Part shown: positions 22,501 to 36,806 of the stretch, piece by piece
Numbering within the stretch: position 1 is the first letter of the stretch
Layout: the number at the start of each line of letters is the position of its first letter
NCBI GenBank assembly: GCA_905182995.1
Contig: CAJJDP010000083.1
Location: 191,515-255,514 of the forward strand
Length of the DNA stretch: 64,000 nt
DNA from: Paramecium octaurelia
Lineage: Eukaryota; Ciliophora; Oligohymenophorea; Peniculida; Parameciidae
Reading direction: 5' to 3'
Notes under the pieces: generated by a model
The model's database searches: none
Told to the model about the DNA's origin: nothing
What the model saw: the letters and a program-made list of their open reading frames with translations, nothing else
Position numbers and translations under genes: made by a program

Positions 22501-25291
22501 ATGATAAGATTCACTTCCAGATTCAGGTTCGGAGCAAGAGCAAACCCATACATTAAGGCTTAGAAAACACTCAAGGTTGACGGAAAGGAGTATAAATTCT
22601 TTAGTTTACCAGCTTTGGGAGATTCTAAATTAAGTAAGTTTGAGATGTATATTGTATAGACCATTTACCCTATTCGATCAGAGTGTTGTTGGAATCAGCA
22701 GTGCGTAATTGTGATGAGTTTGCAGTGACATAGAAGGATGTTTAGAATATCTTGAATTGGGAGACAAATGCTCCAAAATAGATAGAAATTCCATTCAAGC
22801 CAGCACGTGTCATTTTGCAAGATTTTACAGGAGTGCCAGCCGTAGTAGATTTGGCTGCAATGAGAGATGCAATGAAGAGACTAGGTGGAGACCCATAAAA
22901 GATTAATCCATTGTGCCCAGTTGACTTAGTCATTGATCACTCAGTTCAAGCAGATGTATCAAGAGTGCCAAGAGCATATGAAGAGAATGAGAAAATTGAA
23001 TTCAGCCGTAACTATGAGCGTTTTGAATTCTTGAAATGGGGATCAACAGCCTTCAAGAACTTCTTGATTGTTCCACCAGGATCAGGAATTGTTCATTAAG
23101 TGAATTTGGAATACTTGGCAAGAGTTGTAATGGAAGAATAAGGATACTTATTCCCAGACTCAGTCGTAGGAACAGATTCACACACAACAATGATTAATGG
23201 TTTGGGAGTGACAGGATGGGGAGTTGGAGGAATTGAAGCCGAAGCTGTTATGCTTGGATAAACAATATCAATGGTCTTACCAGAAGTCGTAGGTTTCAGA
23301 TTACATGGAAAATTACCATCAAATGTCACAGCCACAGATCTAGTCCTTACATGCACATAAATGTTAAGAAAAAGAGGTGTTGTTGGTAAATTCGTTGAAT
23401 TCTTCGGACCAGGAGTTGAGACCTTATCTCTTGCTGATAGAGCAACCATTGCCAACATGGCTCCAGAATATGGTGCTACCATGGGATACTTCCCAATTGA
23501 TCACAAGACTATTGATTACTTGAACTTAACAGGTAGACCAGAAACAAAAGTTAGATAAATTGAAGCTTATCTCAGAGAATAAGGATTGTTCCGTGATTAC
23601 AAGAGTGGAAATGATCCTCACTTCTCTGGCGAAGTTTTAGATTTGGATCTTGCATCAGTCTAACCATCACTCTCAGGACCAAAGAGACCTCATGATAGAG
23701 TACCATTGGCTGAAATGAAGAAAGATTGGGCTTCTTGTCTCAACAATAAGGTTGGATTCAAAGGATTTGGAATTCCATAAGAAAAATAAGCAGATGTTGC
23801 TGAATTCACTTATCAAGGATAGAAATATTCTCTTCAACATGGAAGTGTTGTTATTGCTGCTATTACATCATGCACAAATACAAGTAATCCAGAAAGTATG
23901 ATTGGTGCTGGACTTTTGGCTAAGAATGCTATTGAAAAGGGATTGAAAGTTAAACCATACATCAAAACCACTCTTTCTCCAGGATCTAATGTTGTTACTA
24001 AATATTTCGAGGAATCTGGTGTCAGCAAATATCTTGATTAATTGGGTTTCACAACTGCTGGTTATGGATGCATGACCTGCATTGGTAACACTGGAGAATT
24101 AGATAATGAAGTTGCAGAAGCCATTAAAAACAAGGATTTAGTTGCTGCAGCTGTCCTCTCAGGAAATCGTAACTTTGAAGCCAGAATTCACTAGTAAGTT
24201 AGAGCCAATTATCTTGCATCTCCACCATTGGTTGTTGCTTATGCATTAGCTGGTACTGTCAACATTGATTTTGATACAACACCAATTGGAACTGATAAAA
24301 ATGGAAAACCAGTATTTTTGAAAGATATCTGGCCAAGCAGAGAATAAAGCAGTAAGGCTGTTGAATAAGCACTCAAACCATAAATGTTCAGAGATATCTA
24401 CTCAAGAATCGCATAAGGAACAGAAAGATGGAATTAATTGAAAGTCAATAAGACAGATCTTTATTAATGGAAACCAGAATCCACTTATATTCACAACCCA
24501 CCATTCTTCTAAACTACAGAATTGAATCCAAAATAAGTTTAACCAATCAAGAATGCTTATTGTCTTTTGAATTTAGGTGATTTCATCACTACAGATCACA
24601 TCTCACCAGCTGGTTCCATTTCTGAAAACTCCCCTGCTGGACGTTATCTTAAAAGCAAAGGTGTTTCCAAAAAGGATTTCAACACTTATGGTGCCAGAAG
24701 AGGAAATGATGAAATCATGGCCAGAGGTACATTTGCTAACACTCGTATCATCAACAAATTGGTTAGCAAGGTTGGACCTTAAACTGTCTATGTTCCAAAT
24801 GGAGAAGTCATGGATGTCTTTGATGCAGCTGATAAACACATGAAAGAGGGAAATCAAACTATTGTTTTGGCTGGTCAAGAATATGGTTCAGGAAGTAGCA
24901 GAGATTGGGCAGCAAAGTAATAATTTATATCATATTTCTTAGAGGACCATATTTATAAGGTGTTAAATGTGTCATCGCATAATCATTTGAGAGAATCCAC
25001 AGATCCAACCTAGTTGGAATGGGTATTTTACCACTTGAATTCTTAAAGGGAGAAAGTGCTGATACTCTTGGATTAACTGGAAAAGAATAATTCACTATCA
25101 ATGTCAATGAAAGCAATTTAACTCTTGGTTAGACATACACTGTTGAAACATGTAATCATTTATTTCTATTATCTTTAGCAACTGGCAAGAAATTCTAGGC
25201 CAAATCTAGATTAGACACTGAGGTTGAAATTGAATATTACAAACATGGAGGAATCTTATAATATGTGTTAAGAAAACTCGTCAAAGCATGA
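22501..25291 (+). CDS. ACO: aconitate hydratase (IRP1/AcnA-type)
   Basis: Introns at 22634-22659, 24917-24942 and 25152-25178 give 903 residues. The enzyme interconverts citrate and isocitrate. Iron-sulfur ligands are visible in SCTNTSNP and [11 protein letters not shown]. Substrate-loop motifs include [48 protein letters not shown] and [15 protein letters not shown]. The length and motif order fit the cytosolic-type (IRP1/AcnA) family rather than the shorter mitochondrial ACO2. The first ~20 residues ([17 protein letters not shown]) are Arg/Ser/Phe-rich and lack acids, so this copy is probably imported into mitochondria. The gene is complete. Confidence 0.95.
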
Positions 25292-25324
25292 TATATATGC
25301 ATTCAAATAATATAAATTACATTC

Positions 25325-26231
25325 TCAAAATGTTTTCAAATTCAATAGATTTGAAACTCCATTTCCAGTTGGAATCCAACTAATGTTTGGACTTTTAGCT
25401 AAGGTTTCAGCAATATGTTTGGCAGTCTCTAATTTCTTGATTTCAATCTAGGCTATTAAATTAAAAAAAAGTTAGTACCTGTTCCATAAGATTTCACTGC
25501 TTCATTGATCAATCTTGCAGCTTCTGATTCTCCTTCTGATAATATGATCTTTGCATTCTTCTCTTCTTCATCTCTCAACACAATGAACTTTTATCTTTCA
25601 GCCAATTACTAAGCCACCTATTTTGCTTCAATGGCTTGTGCATATTCTTTCATGAATCCCAAATGAGTAATTGATACATCTTCCAAGACAATTTTGAATT
25701 CCTTAGCTCTTTCAATCAAACCTTCTTTAATTTCCTAGGATATCTTCTCTCTCATTTTGATCAATTGATCTGCATCATATTAGGCCACAACTGCCTTCAA
25801 GACTTCATTAGCAATGGAAGGAAGAATCTTCTCTTCGTAATTTAAACCAATAGTTCTAAGAAAAATATTAATTGTAATTCTACTTATAAATTTCAGGTAA
25901 ATATTATTCAATTGGTTTATGAAGCATTCTGATAGCGATATCCACAGTTTGTAAGTCCTTGGTACCTGTGTGAGAAGCCACAGTTTTTGGTTAGAGACGC
26001 ACTTCAGCCACTATTGGTGACTAGAGAAATCGTGATGGAATTCAATACTTAAATAACTGGGATGAAAAAGTGCATTCCTTCTCCGTAGACAGATTCTTTC
26101 ACTCCTTAAAATCGATCGAATATTAATCCTCTTTGTCCTCCATCCACGGTATAGAAGAAGGACTTGAATAGCATTCCACCTCCGACAAGTAGAGATCCTG
26201 CTGTTAAGATGAGATTTGCAGCTCTTTCCAT
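25325..26231 (-). CDS. PHB1: prohibitin, PHB1-like
   Basis: Three introns (28, 28 and 26 nt) give 274 residues. N-terminal hydrophobic anchor [20 protein letters not shown], then [66 protein letters not shown] and AKQVAQQLAERQKF: the full SPFH/prohibitin series in order. Prohibitins form ring complexes in the inner mitochondrial membrane that stabilise respiratory and protease complexes. Similarity by eye is closer to PHB1 than PHB2. It is convergent with the aconitase gene, 33 bp apart. Confidence 0.92.
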
Positions 26232-26422
26232 TTTTTAATTATTAATTATGGAGAAAAATTAATTTAAATATTTTAGAAACCAATTCATTATACAATAATG
26301 GTTCACATCATTTAAATCATTTCTAAGCCTATAAATTTCATTTAAATTTTAATACTTTCAATATCAAATTCAAAGGAATATCATAAATATTAACATCCAA
26401 ATCGCATTTAATAATTTAATAT

Positions 26423-28591
26423 ATGGATTAAACTAAAGTCAAAAAATCTGGAGGATTCGAATCAATGGGATTAATCCCAGAACTTTATAGAGCTATCAAG
26501 AATCAAGGATTTAATGTTCCCACTCCAATTTAAAGAAAAGTATAATGCCCATTTATCCAATCTAGGCAATACCCCAAATATTGGCAGGACGTGACATTGT
26601 GGCTTGTTCGAAAACCGGCTCAGGTAAAACAGCAGCCTTCCTGATCCCCCTCATCAACAAGCTCCAGAACCATAGTACAGTTGTCGGTATAAGGGGATTA
26701 ATTCTCCTCCCAACAAGAGAATTGGCCTTGCAAATTGCATCAGTGTTAAAAGCCCTATTGAAATTCTCAGACATCCAATACTCCATAATGGTTGGAGGAC
26801 ATGGCTTCGAAGGTTAATTTGAGAGTTTGGCTGCAAATCCAGATATTTTAATTTGTACTCCTGGAAGAGTGTTACAACATCTCTTGGAAGATAGACTGAA
26901 ACTGTCCAGAGTCCAAATGGTCATTTATGATGAGGCAGATTTTCTATTTGAAATGGGTTTGGCAGATCAACTCAAATAAATCTTAACCCATCTACCTTCT
27001 TAAAAACAATCATTGATGTTTTCTGCCACCATTCCAGAGCAACTCAGTATGTTCGCATCTGTTGGATTAAAGGATTACATATTCTGTAAATTAGACAAAG
27101 AATTCCAATTGCCAGATTCGATGCAATTGCATTTTTTATTTGCAGCAAATGATAACAAATTGAGTGCTCTCATCTATTTGATTAGATAACTCGAGGATAC
27201 TTGTTTGGTGTTTGCCTCAACTCGATTTTTGGTTGATATGCTCTCTTATGCCTTGAATAAATTCCACATCTCATCGGTTCATGTTTACGGTAAAATGGAT
27301 TAGTTGGACAGAAAAGAATAATTAGATAACTTCAAAAGGAATCAAGTGAAAGTGTTGATTGTTACTGATTTAGCAAGTAGAGGTATAGATCTACCATTTG
27401 TGGCCAATGTCATACATTATGATTACCCATCCAATCCTAAAATATTTATACACAGATCTGGTCGTACAGCAAGAGCAGGTAAGGCAGGTTATGTGTATGC
27501 ATTGATATCATCAGAGGAGATTCTTTACATTAAAGAAACAATGATATATGTTGGTAGGAAATTGGTGAATGAGGGAGATTTTACTGACCCTTCATTGGCA
27601 TTTTATGGTAATATGCCAATTGAGTTGTTGATGTAAAATCAAGAGAAATTGAATGACTTGAATGATGACATTGAGTTTTAGAACTATAAAGAAATAGCAA
27701 CCAGAGCTAATGAGAAGTTTCGTAAAACCAGAGGATCTGCCAAGAAAGTGAAAACCAATATAGATACCAGTTTGGTGCATCCCTTGTTTAAGGATAAGAT
27801 CTAAGTGGAGGAGGACACAAAAGATATGCTTAATTAAATTAAGAATTTCAAATCCACTTAGAGTGTTATAGAAATCAAGAAGTTTGAATCAAATTAGAAA
27901 TCAGATCCTTTTATGAAGGCTGTGTCTCATTTGAAGGATGTGCAAAAACGTAAACCTCTTCCAAAGATAGAATTAAAGGAATAGCCGAAATCCTTAAATA
28001 TAGAAAATTTTATGGATTAAAAGTTCTTTATTCCAACTTAAAGGGATCCAACAAAAAAGTCAGAATTTGAAGACTTACATAAGATTACTCTGGAGGATAT
28101 AAATCCATTTGTAATTTCAGATGGGACTGATGCACTCCGTAAGAGAAAATAGATGGTTTGGGACAAAGATAAGAAGAAGTATGTGAACCCAAAGGCAACT
28201 CAGTAGTAAGATAAGGAGGATCGTGGGATGAAGGTTGAAAAAGGAAAGCAAAACTTCAAGAAGTGGTAGAAACAAACTAGCATTTAGTTGTAGAATGTGG
28301 GAGAAGAGGAGGTAAAGATATTTTTGAAATCTAGGATCAATAAATGGTTTCTAGAGCGAAAGAGTTGTTTAAGAGGAGGTAGATGAGAGGCAAAGGATAT
28401 TACTTCAATTAAGAGGAGGGACCACAGAGAGGAGGGAAGTAGGAGATAAAGAGGCCAGAACAACTGTTGAAGGTATTGCATAAATGATATAATTTTAGTC
28501 TAAAAAAATAAAGAAGAACTTGAAATTGAAGAATATGGAGAAGGGTAAACGTAGACAGATCGAGAAGAAACATAGAAAGAATAAATTGTGA
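26423..28591 (+). CDS. DBP10: DEAD-box RNA helicase, DBP10/DDX54 type
   Basis: Introns at 26540-26565, 28312-28334 and 28473-28498 give 697 residues. Helicase motifs in order: Q motif [23 protein letters not shown], Ia LPTRELALQ, Ib [51 protein letters not shown]. Downstream, [17 protein letters not shown] is the DBP10CT signature, and the tail is very Lys/Arg-rich. DBP10 and DDX54 act in nucleolar assembly of the 60S subunit. The catalytic residues are all present. The next gene starts 24 bp downstream on the same strand. Confidence 0.92.
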
Positions 28592-28615
28592 TTAATAAAT
28601 ATATATTTTATTATT

Positions 28616-29037
28616 ATGGACGGAAAGAAGGTTTTGGTGGCAGATGACGAGCCCTTTGCTCAGAATCTGATAAAAATGCTTTACGGAGCTCTTAAAGTAG
28701 AATGTGTAGTAGTATCTAATGGAAAGGAAGCACTGGAAACTTACTAAAAATCACCTAATTTCGCTCATGTTTTAATGGATATTCATATGCCAGTTATGGA
28801 TGGATATGATGTAAGGGAGTGAACATTTTATTAGTCGACCAAACAAATAAGAGCTCATGAGAAAGCAAAAGGATTGCCTAAATGCAAGATATTAGGATTG
28901 AGTGGGGGTAAGAATAGATATTGATTAATTATTTATCAGATGGAGATCCAAAGACAAAGACAGCATGTTTAAATGCAGGAATGGATGACCTTTTAGTAAA
29001 GCCAATAAAGAAGGAATAATTGTCATAGTATTTGTGA
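28616..29037 (+). CDS. single-domain response regulator (CheY-like receiver)
   Basis: Two introns (24 nt TAG; 32 nt CAG) give 121 residues, essentially only a receiver domain. Acidic pocket VLVADDEPFAQNL, phospho-acceptor loop LMDIHMPVMDGYD, Ser of the switch in ILGLSGD, and the conserved Lys in DLLVKPIKKEQL are all present. It should accept phosphate from a histidine kinase or phosphotransfer protein. There is no output domain, so it would act by protein contact. In other ciliate proteins such receivers are usually attached to hybrid kinases. Confidence 0.85.
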
Positions 29038-29160
29038 TTTACACAACTTATATTTTATTGATTTCTGCAACATTTGATATTTAAATTGAAATGGTTTTAA
29101 TAAAATTGAAAAATAAAACAATATTATAATTACTAATATTGGAATGGATTATCATAATAA

Positions 29161-32100
29161 TCACCAAAATGGGCACCATCCCAAGTAAGCTTACGCAATG
29201 TTTTCATGATTAGTTGCTTATAGTATGAGTTGATTGACTTGACTTTCAGTCGACAACACTTCATGTTCTTTGAAATCTCTTCCTTGCAATTTTTTCTTGA
29301 TTCTCTCAATAACCTCTAACCCCTTCTAATTTTATAAATCATCTGGTATTTCCCTCTCTTCGTCAGCGAATTCAAAATATATTTCCTTCTCTCTTCCACT
29401 CTCCTTTCTTTTCAGAGTTTACTACTGCTTTCCGTCATCTATAATGCTGCCCCTCCTTTTAGCTTCAGGAATGACCTGAATCAAACTCTTTCCCTAGTTA
29501 ATTTCCTTATCATTGAGTTAATTGATCATTTGTTGTGGAATTTACTTGTGTAAATCTACATTCCTAGCCTCTTTTTTAGGTTTATGATCTTATGCATTCA
29601 AAAGTCTCCAAGTAAGCAAAGGATCATATACAAATGAATCTAACACAGCCAACAGAGATCTAAATCGTAAAATTATTAATACTCTTTGTTTTCCCTTAAT
29701 ACTCTCATAACAACATTACAAGTATGTCTATATACACCTTCTATTCCACAAGCCTCCATTGCTTTTACCAACATTCTAGTAAGTCTGAATGGAACTCTCT
29801 CTGGATACTTCTCTCTTTTCATTGCCACCTCTATTAATGTATAAGTATGTATCAATTACCAAAACAATCTCCGAAATCTATATGTACTATTTTACCAGTC
29901 AGTTTTTATAACATAAAGTTCGATGGATGTCTGTCTCCTAGTCCCAGAATATACCCAACCATTGACATCGTAGCCAAAGATCTTGTATAATTAATTCTTC
30001 TTTCAAGCCAAACTTCAGAATTGGGTGACTTTATCCACAAAACTTTTTGCAAATCCTCCCCTCTTGTATTTTCTAAAATGTGTCTATAAATCTCCACCTT
30101 ATTAGGCAAAGGTAGATTTTGATATTGAGCACAAAATTATTCCATTAAAGTGCTTTCAGCGTTAGACCTGATAGCATATTTATCTCTATACTCTCTTACT
30201 AATTGTTGCAAAGTATCACAATTCTGTACCCATCCTAATAATCCAGTATTATGAGATAAGGGTATAACAGAGTATCTTGTAATTGTAAGATCTTTCCTCT
30301 CTGTTTCAGTATCATTCGTGAGTAATCGATTTACAAGCGAAAATAATTGCATCACTCTTTCATCTTACCTTAAGTCCTCATGTCCTTTTAATAAAAATTA
30401 GTACTCTTTTGAATCATTTCCAAATATCTTAACCTATCTTGGATGCTACTTACTTGATAAAACATCTAATCTAGGGGCAAAACCATTAATTGTTATGAGT
30501 TATTTATTGGGTTTATACAATCCAGGAATACTAATTTCACAATTTTAAGTAGCCAACAATTTTGGTGATACATTTTCCAGATGAACCTTCTTCATTTTTT
30601 CTAAACTCTTCTAAACTTTATGGTAGATCCTCGTATAGATATCAAAAGCAACGCATAAACATACTTAATCTTCAGTTCTTAAATACCTCTATAACCAAGC
30701 TTCAGCCTCAAATATCTCTTATCCATATGTTTGATGGAATGAAATCTCACTTAAACTCTCAAGTTTAACTCTCATATTATCATGTAAACCTCTTAAAATT
30801 CTCTCGACATGTGTTTTATTCTTATCTTATGAAAACGATGTCCAAGCCTCTTGGATTCCTTCTCTCCATGCTTCTTTCAATAGTATGGCAGTACGATTGA
30901 GTTCTTCACTAATTATTAAGGCTTCATTAACTAGAATTGGGGAATGTTTTTTCATATCATCCAATATCTTAAGTACCTACAACCTTTTAATTTGGTTTTT
31001 GGATTTACAAGCCACAGTCAATGGATATATAAGAGCTTAAGGGTGAATGCGACTGATGTGAATTAATAGATCTTGTAATAACTATTGAATTATTGGATTT
31101 TGAATTTGGATTCTGGCTAGAATTTATGGAATGACATCAATCCAAGCTATAACATCTATTTATTTGTAGTTCTATCTAAATTCATCAGATATAGCAGCTT
31201 CCATTCCATATTTAAATATCAAGGATAGCAGACGCAAAGTATCTTGTAGAATGTATCTACCCTTCTTGATGTCTCTGCTTCCTAAGGATATAGATTTCAA
31301 GAATCCTTTGACTGCTGCAAATACATGCGCATTCATAGATTATCTATTTTCTTATTATTCTATAACTTCAAAATTGCATAATCCATAATAATGCCAAGCC
31401 TTAGCATAAGTGGAATTATATTGTAAGGATTCATCGAATTATTTAGTTATCTATTCTAAATCACTTGTTGATTCTGCTCTTTCATAAGCCCATTTTCCGA
31501 GAGTGAAAAATGTCTTAGCTTTTAATTTAGAGTCAATAGAACTTATCTATTCCTAATTGGTGAAATACTCTCTCACCTAATCTAGAATTTAGATTTCATG
31601 TTTGGCATGAACATATTCAAATTGCATGTTGAAAATGTGCAGAGTGACAGGCAATGGAGCCAACCCCTGATTCTAAAACTATTCTTTCAATATTTCAATG
31701 GTAGATTTACATAATACCATTTTTTATCTCTTTAAGCATAATTTGGCAAACTTAATCCAAATGTCAAGATCATGCACTTTAGGTAAATATAATTGTCGAG
31801 TGGAAAGCAAACGATACCAGACATCAATATCTTTTGGTGCTCCACTTAATCTATCATGCCATATATCTTTTAATTTCTTTTTACGAATCTCTAATTCATC
31901 CAATAATTTAATATATGAATATTCACCCACATTCTCTTAGGCTGCTTTCTATACTTTATTTTCAAATTGTTTGATTTCTATTATTTCCTCCATTTCAACT
32001 AACTATTACAATTTTAATACTCCGTCTTAAGCTCTATCATATGATTCCTGCAATAATCCTGTTACTAAACCATCCAATCTCTCTCTGCTCTTTCTTACTT

Positions 32101-35100
32101 ATATTTTAGCTTCATCCAATTGTCCTTTAGAAATACAAACAGCAGCTTTCCAAAATGGTTTGTCTGACTCCTCAGCATTCACTTGTTCATTATAAGTAGC
32201 CAATTTATCCCATTGTCCTAAGTGCATAGCAGCATTTGCAGCTAAATGAGCAATTTCCTTTTGTTTAGCATCTTCATTGCTCCTAAATATCTCCTCTGCT
32301 TGACTAATCAATGTTTACCACTACATCAATGCATTCAAACATCTCATCTTAGGAACCACCAACTTTATAGCTAAATCCATTCTCTAATCATTTTCATACT
32401 TCAATTGCTATTGTCTGTACTCCTGTAAGGCTTCATCCCATTTCTTTAATCGCTCATAATCTGTATTTTACACCTAAATCTTTAGGGATTATTTAGCATA
32501 GGTCAATAAACCATTGGCAGATTCTTACAATCCCAAATTCGTATAAAGAGATATTAGAGATTGTATGGCTTTTGAATTAGCAGTCTCAAATTCATGTTCT
32601 CTATAATAGAGAGCCTTGGCATAAGCCATACATTTTTCAGCCAATTCTCCTAAAGAACTAATGTCAATTTGCAATCCCTCCTTATCATGCTACATAAATT
32701 CTGCCAGATTTAGTATTGTTTATGAGATCTATAGGGGAATGTTGTCAGCCTTAATGACTCTGACCAAGTATTGCACCATCAACTCTTTGTGCTTATCATT
32801 CAAGAAATACCAAGCTGAATCAAATGCTATATTGAACAATTCATATGCCAAAGTCTAATACATCTCAGCTATAGAGGAGCAGGGACTCAATACCAGAAAT
32901 GGTGATAACTTCAATAATTCCACACTTGTATTACGCATCCACTCTTACCATTCTTCCTTCAAATTTCTTTATTCTGTATCAAATTTAGCCACCAATTCCT
33001 CAGGTTCTATCTTTTTGTACATCGGTGCATTAGGCTCGATTGAATAATATTAAGTAATTTAAGATGGAAACAATTGTTCAATAGCTTTGCAATCCTCATC
33101 CAATAGATTATTCAAATCTTCCAAATTGCCATACATCAAAAAGATTTCTACTAATTTTTAATACTATTAATGGTGTATCTTATATTTCTGTACTTACAAA
33201 TGGATCATTGGTAAATACACAAGCATCAGATTCTTATGTTATAAGATTAGGTTGACAATGCAATTTAACACTGTCTAATGCATTTCTAATTGCTAATGAG
33301 TTTTTGCACTCAATTCCACTAGATTTAACAATGAATTTACAATCAATGATAAATATTGAACTGTAGTTGGGCATTTCCTTGATAAAGATACAAATAAATT
33401 AATTATGTCCTTTCTAACTTCCAATAAAACACTTGACACTTCTTTACTCAACAACTTACACATAAATGGTATAAACATGTGCAATTGACAGTCTAGTAAA
33501 TTCTCTAACAATATGTATATCTTTATTCCTTTACGAACCAGATCCTTCTCCTCTTCAAATTGACTGATTTCCTAATTTATAAGTCTAACTAATGGTTCCA
33601 CTTTATGTCTCAAGTGCTGTTTACTACTTTTAATCAATGTCTCCATTATCTCTAAGCCGATCAAAACTAACTTTGATGACTCTTATCCCTAACAAAATAG
33701 CATTACACAAGCAATCACTTAATCAATGTATTGAGGATTGAATTATATTCCACACAAATGGATCACTTTTTACAAAGATGTCAATACTTTCTCTCTCATT
33801 TCTTCATTCCTCTACAACAAACGAGCAAAAACTGGTATTAAATAGTTCAAATAACTAGCTGTCTTTGCTTTTAGTGTTCCTATGATCCACATAATGGTTT
33901 CAAGCGCTAATTCATGATTATTTGATAAAGATGGATCCAACAGAATTTGTAATAGTGTTTTTAGAGTCACTTTTGAATAATAATCGATGTCATTTAGTTA
34001 TATAACAGGAACTTATTGAAACAGTTCTTCAATATCTTATGAATTTATAGCTTAATGATAATGAGATTGAGCATCCAGCGTTATTGATTTTGTTATCATG
34101 GCATTATTATTTTAATAGAGTAAAGTATCTTGATCAGTTTGCATTTTCAATTTTCCAAGGTGTAAGAACATTTTAGTACTGAAATTGCCTATAAGTATCA
34201 AATCCTCACTATATCCTCTGACTTCATTCATTAGCTCACTTGATGAAACAGAATTGAGAGCATTTTGATAATTTTTTAGAAACTTGAATTTTTATTTAGT
34301 TGGCACTCCCTAAACGCTTTTGTAAATGAATGAATCTACAGCTCCAAGATTGCCTAATAATTTCAAACATTCTTGTCTCATTTCGGGGATAGTTTCAGTT
34401 CTGATTAATTAGAATATGACATCCATTAAATTGGGAAAACGATAATAAGGGAGTACAACAAATCCTGTATTTTTAATAATTAAATTTAGAGATTTGACTG
34501 CAGCTTCTCTTTTAAGAGTAGAACTCTTATCTTGCATTGCTGTTATAATGATATCAAAAACTTCCTTCAAATTAACAAGAATTTCTTGATTTGCCGTTTC
34601 AGTTAATTGAGCAAATGCCTTTAACAAATATGAGGTTACAATAGCATTAGTGTTGGGGTTCTTTAGATGTTATTGAATGACCTTAGCGATATTGCTGGTG
34701 TAGGGTTGGACAATAGTACGGCCATGTTTGATTAGTGAAGTCAATAGGTATAATTTATTGATGGTTTGTTTTTCAGGTTGATTGCTGTCAAATGTCAGAG
34801 TTTATAGATATTCAAATAGTGTCTTCTTAAGAAAGGGGATGATTTCTGAGGGATTCAAAATGGATAAACGGCAAAGAATAGTTAAAGCAATTTCTTGAAC
34901 CTCTGGGATTGGATCATTCATGCACAAAAATAATTTTCTCAAATTATTAGGCGAATTTAAATATGGATCAAAATTCTCATTTAGAGATGCAAGCATAGTT
35001 TACCTGATATCCTATTCAGTATCTGAAATGGCAACATTCATAAATTTATCGAGTATTTCATACATAACATTCTTGGAGATCATCTACTACCCTGTCGATC

Positions 35101-36775
35101 TCCCTTTCTTTATATACAGTAGACATCCTGCTTTTGCAGTAGCCTTCCTTATGATTGGATTAGAATTAGCAAGATTGGGTAGTACGGCATCTTTCACAAA
35201 TATTGCAAGACTGTCCTACAAGTCAAATGAGAAAGTGCTGAGTGTTTGAATGGCATTTGCAATGGCTTCAGGAGATCTGAATTCTGTTGTGGTGATGGCT
35301 TTTTGTAAGTATCCTTAAAAATCATTTAGGATGCTGCCATCAAAGTTCTGTTATTTGGGATTGACAAAATTGATAATCTTTCTCAGAAGAATGGCTGCAA
35401 TTGTTTATAAGAGCTTTTATTGAATGTAATCAGATTGTCTGGGTTGTTATATGCATAATTAATTAAGAAATTAGACTGATTGTGGATGTAAACCATTTAA
35501 GAGTATTTACTTGAAAGAATATGAAATATTGATACATCTACTAGGACATCAACTGATGTGAATTCTGCGAATTTTCTCGTATAGTTCTAAAATATGACTT
35601 ATAAACAGTGGATCATTTCAACGCAAAAGTTCTTCTGTAGTAATTCTTACCTAATATGCAAGATGACCTTCTTAATGAGATCCTGAAGCATGTTCTCATT
35701 CAAAAATGAGATGAGCATGGCCAAGGTCATGTAGGGTAGACTTTTATCCTTCACAGATCTGGCTAGAACAGTCTATGATAGTAGAAAGGATATGCTTTGT
35801 TCCATGAATTCCTGGACTGCATGATGTTTAGCATGTTTGGCCAGGATTGGCAGTGTTTCTATTACAGCCCTATTGATGATGCTTGATTTGTGATCTTTTT
35901 TTGAGAGAACATATTCTCCTTAATCATAGATTTGTTGTTGTGAAAAGACCTAATCACAATATTGATGCAAAATACATCTTATTTGGCATAGGTGAGTAGT
36001 ATTTTGATCATCATAATATTGCCATGAATGTACTCTTCTTCCTTTGATTTTTTTCTAGATTCAATTTCGTCAGTATATATTTTCACTAGGTAATCTTGAT
36101 AGGACTCTATAATGTTGCTATAATTGAATACATTCTCTTTAAGCAATTTGTTTAACGATTTCGCTGAATAAGTCGAGGGCTGCTTCTCGTAATGAGTATT
36201 GTTTTGATCTGATGGCACCATGAATGAGTGTAAAATTGCGATCAGTCTGCATAGTTTAAAATAGCTTATTAAAAGTGATTGAAGCAGCCTCATTCAATAT
36301 CTCTTTTAAACATAGTACACCAGCCAATTTATACCTATCACTTTTCAATTAGTTTTATGCTTCTACAAAATGTGAATCCACCACTTGAGCTATCTTAGTT
36401 CCACCTAATCTGAGTAATTTTCCAAAGACTTCTGCACTCTTCCTCAAAAACTTTTCATCATTATACTAGAATTGACCTGACACATTCGGGATAAACTTGT
36501 TTACAAAAGTTAAAGCTTGAGCCTCCTACACAGTTGTCGTCAACTGATCCAAGGCCAAAATGCCTCCTATTATTGTAGAATTTAGTGACATTACCGAATT
36601 TCTCATGAATCTCAGAACTATTTATGAGTTTCTGAATCTTGTTGAACAATTCATCACTCTATTGAATGTATTTGTAGTAGACACTCTGCAATTCCATGGC
36701 TGCCTTCTCCTTTTATTCATTAGGCACTTTTGCAGCAAGGTCTTTAAAAATTCTCAGCAATTCCGGTTTCTACAT
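29161..36775 (-). CDS. TOR: TOR protein kinase (PIKK family)
   Basis: A gene of about 7.6 kb (roughly 2,500 residues) with a few 25-30 nt introns; two near the 5' end are clear (GTA...TAG, ~28 and 25 nt). The N-terminal ~1,200 residues are HEAT-like helical repeats ([20 protein letters not shown] near the start), followed by a FAT region. An FRB-like segment lies near 30740-30870 ([16 protein letters not shown] ... ISFHQTYGQ). Kinase motifs: [31 protein letters not shown] (catalytic loop) and [12 protein letters not shown] (metal-binding). The protein ends AYLGWCPFW, the invariant FATC terminus of TOR. It should be catalytically active and act in TORC1/TORC2 growth control. The ATG at 36775 is favoured; an in-frame ATG at 36808 would add 11 residues. 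Confidence 0.95.
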
Positions 36776-36806
36776 AATTATTTTTATTAGATACATATAA
36801 ACACAC

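Noticed and set aside
22501-25291. Many in-frame TAA/TAG codons in aconitase and other genes as signs of decay
   Set aside because: They are glutamine codons in this genetic code; TGA is the only terminator and appears only at gene ends or inside introns.
34920-35249. Plus-strand 109-codon frame inside the TOR region
   Set aside because: Antisense to TOR HEAT repeats, with no motif and no independent support.
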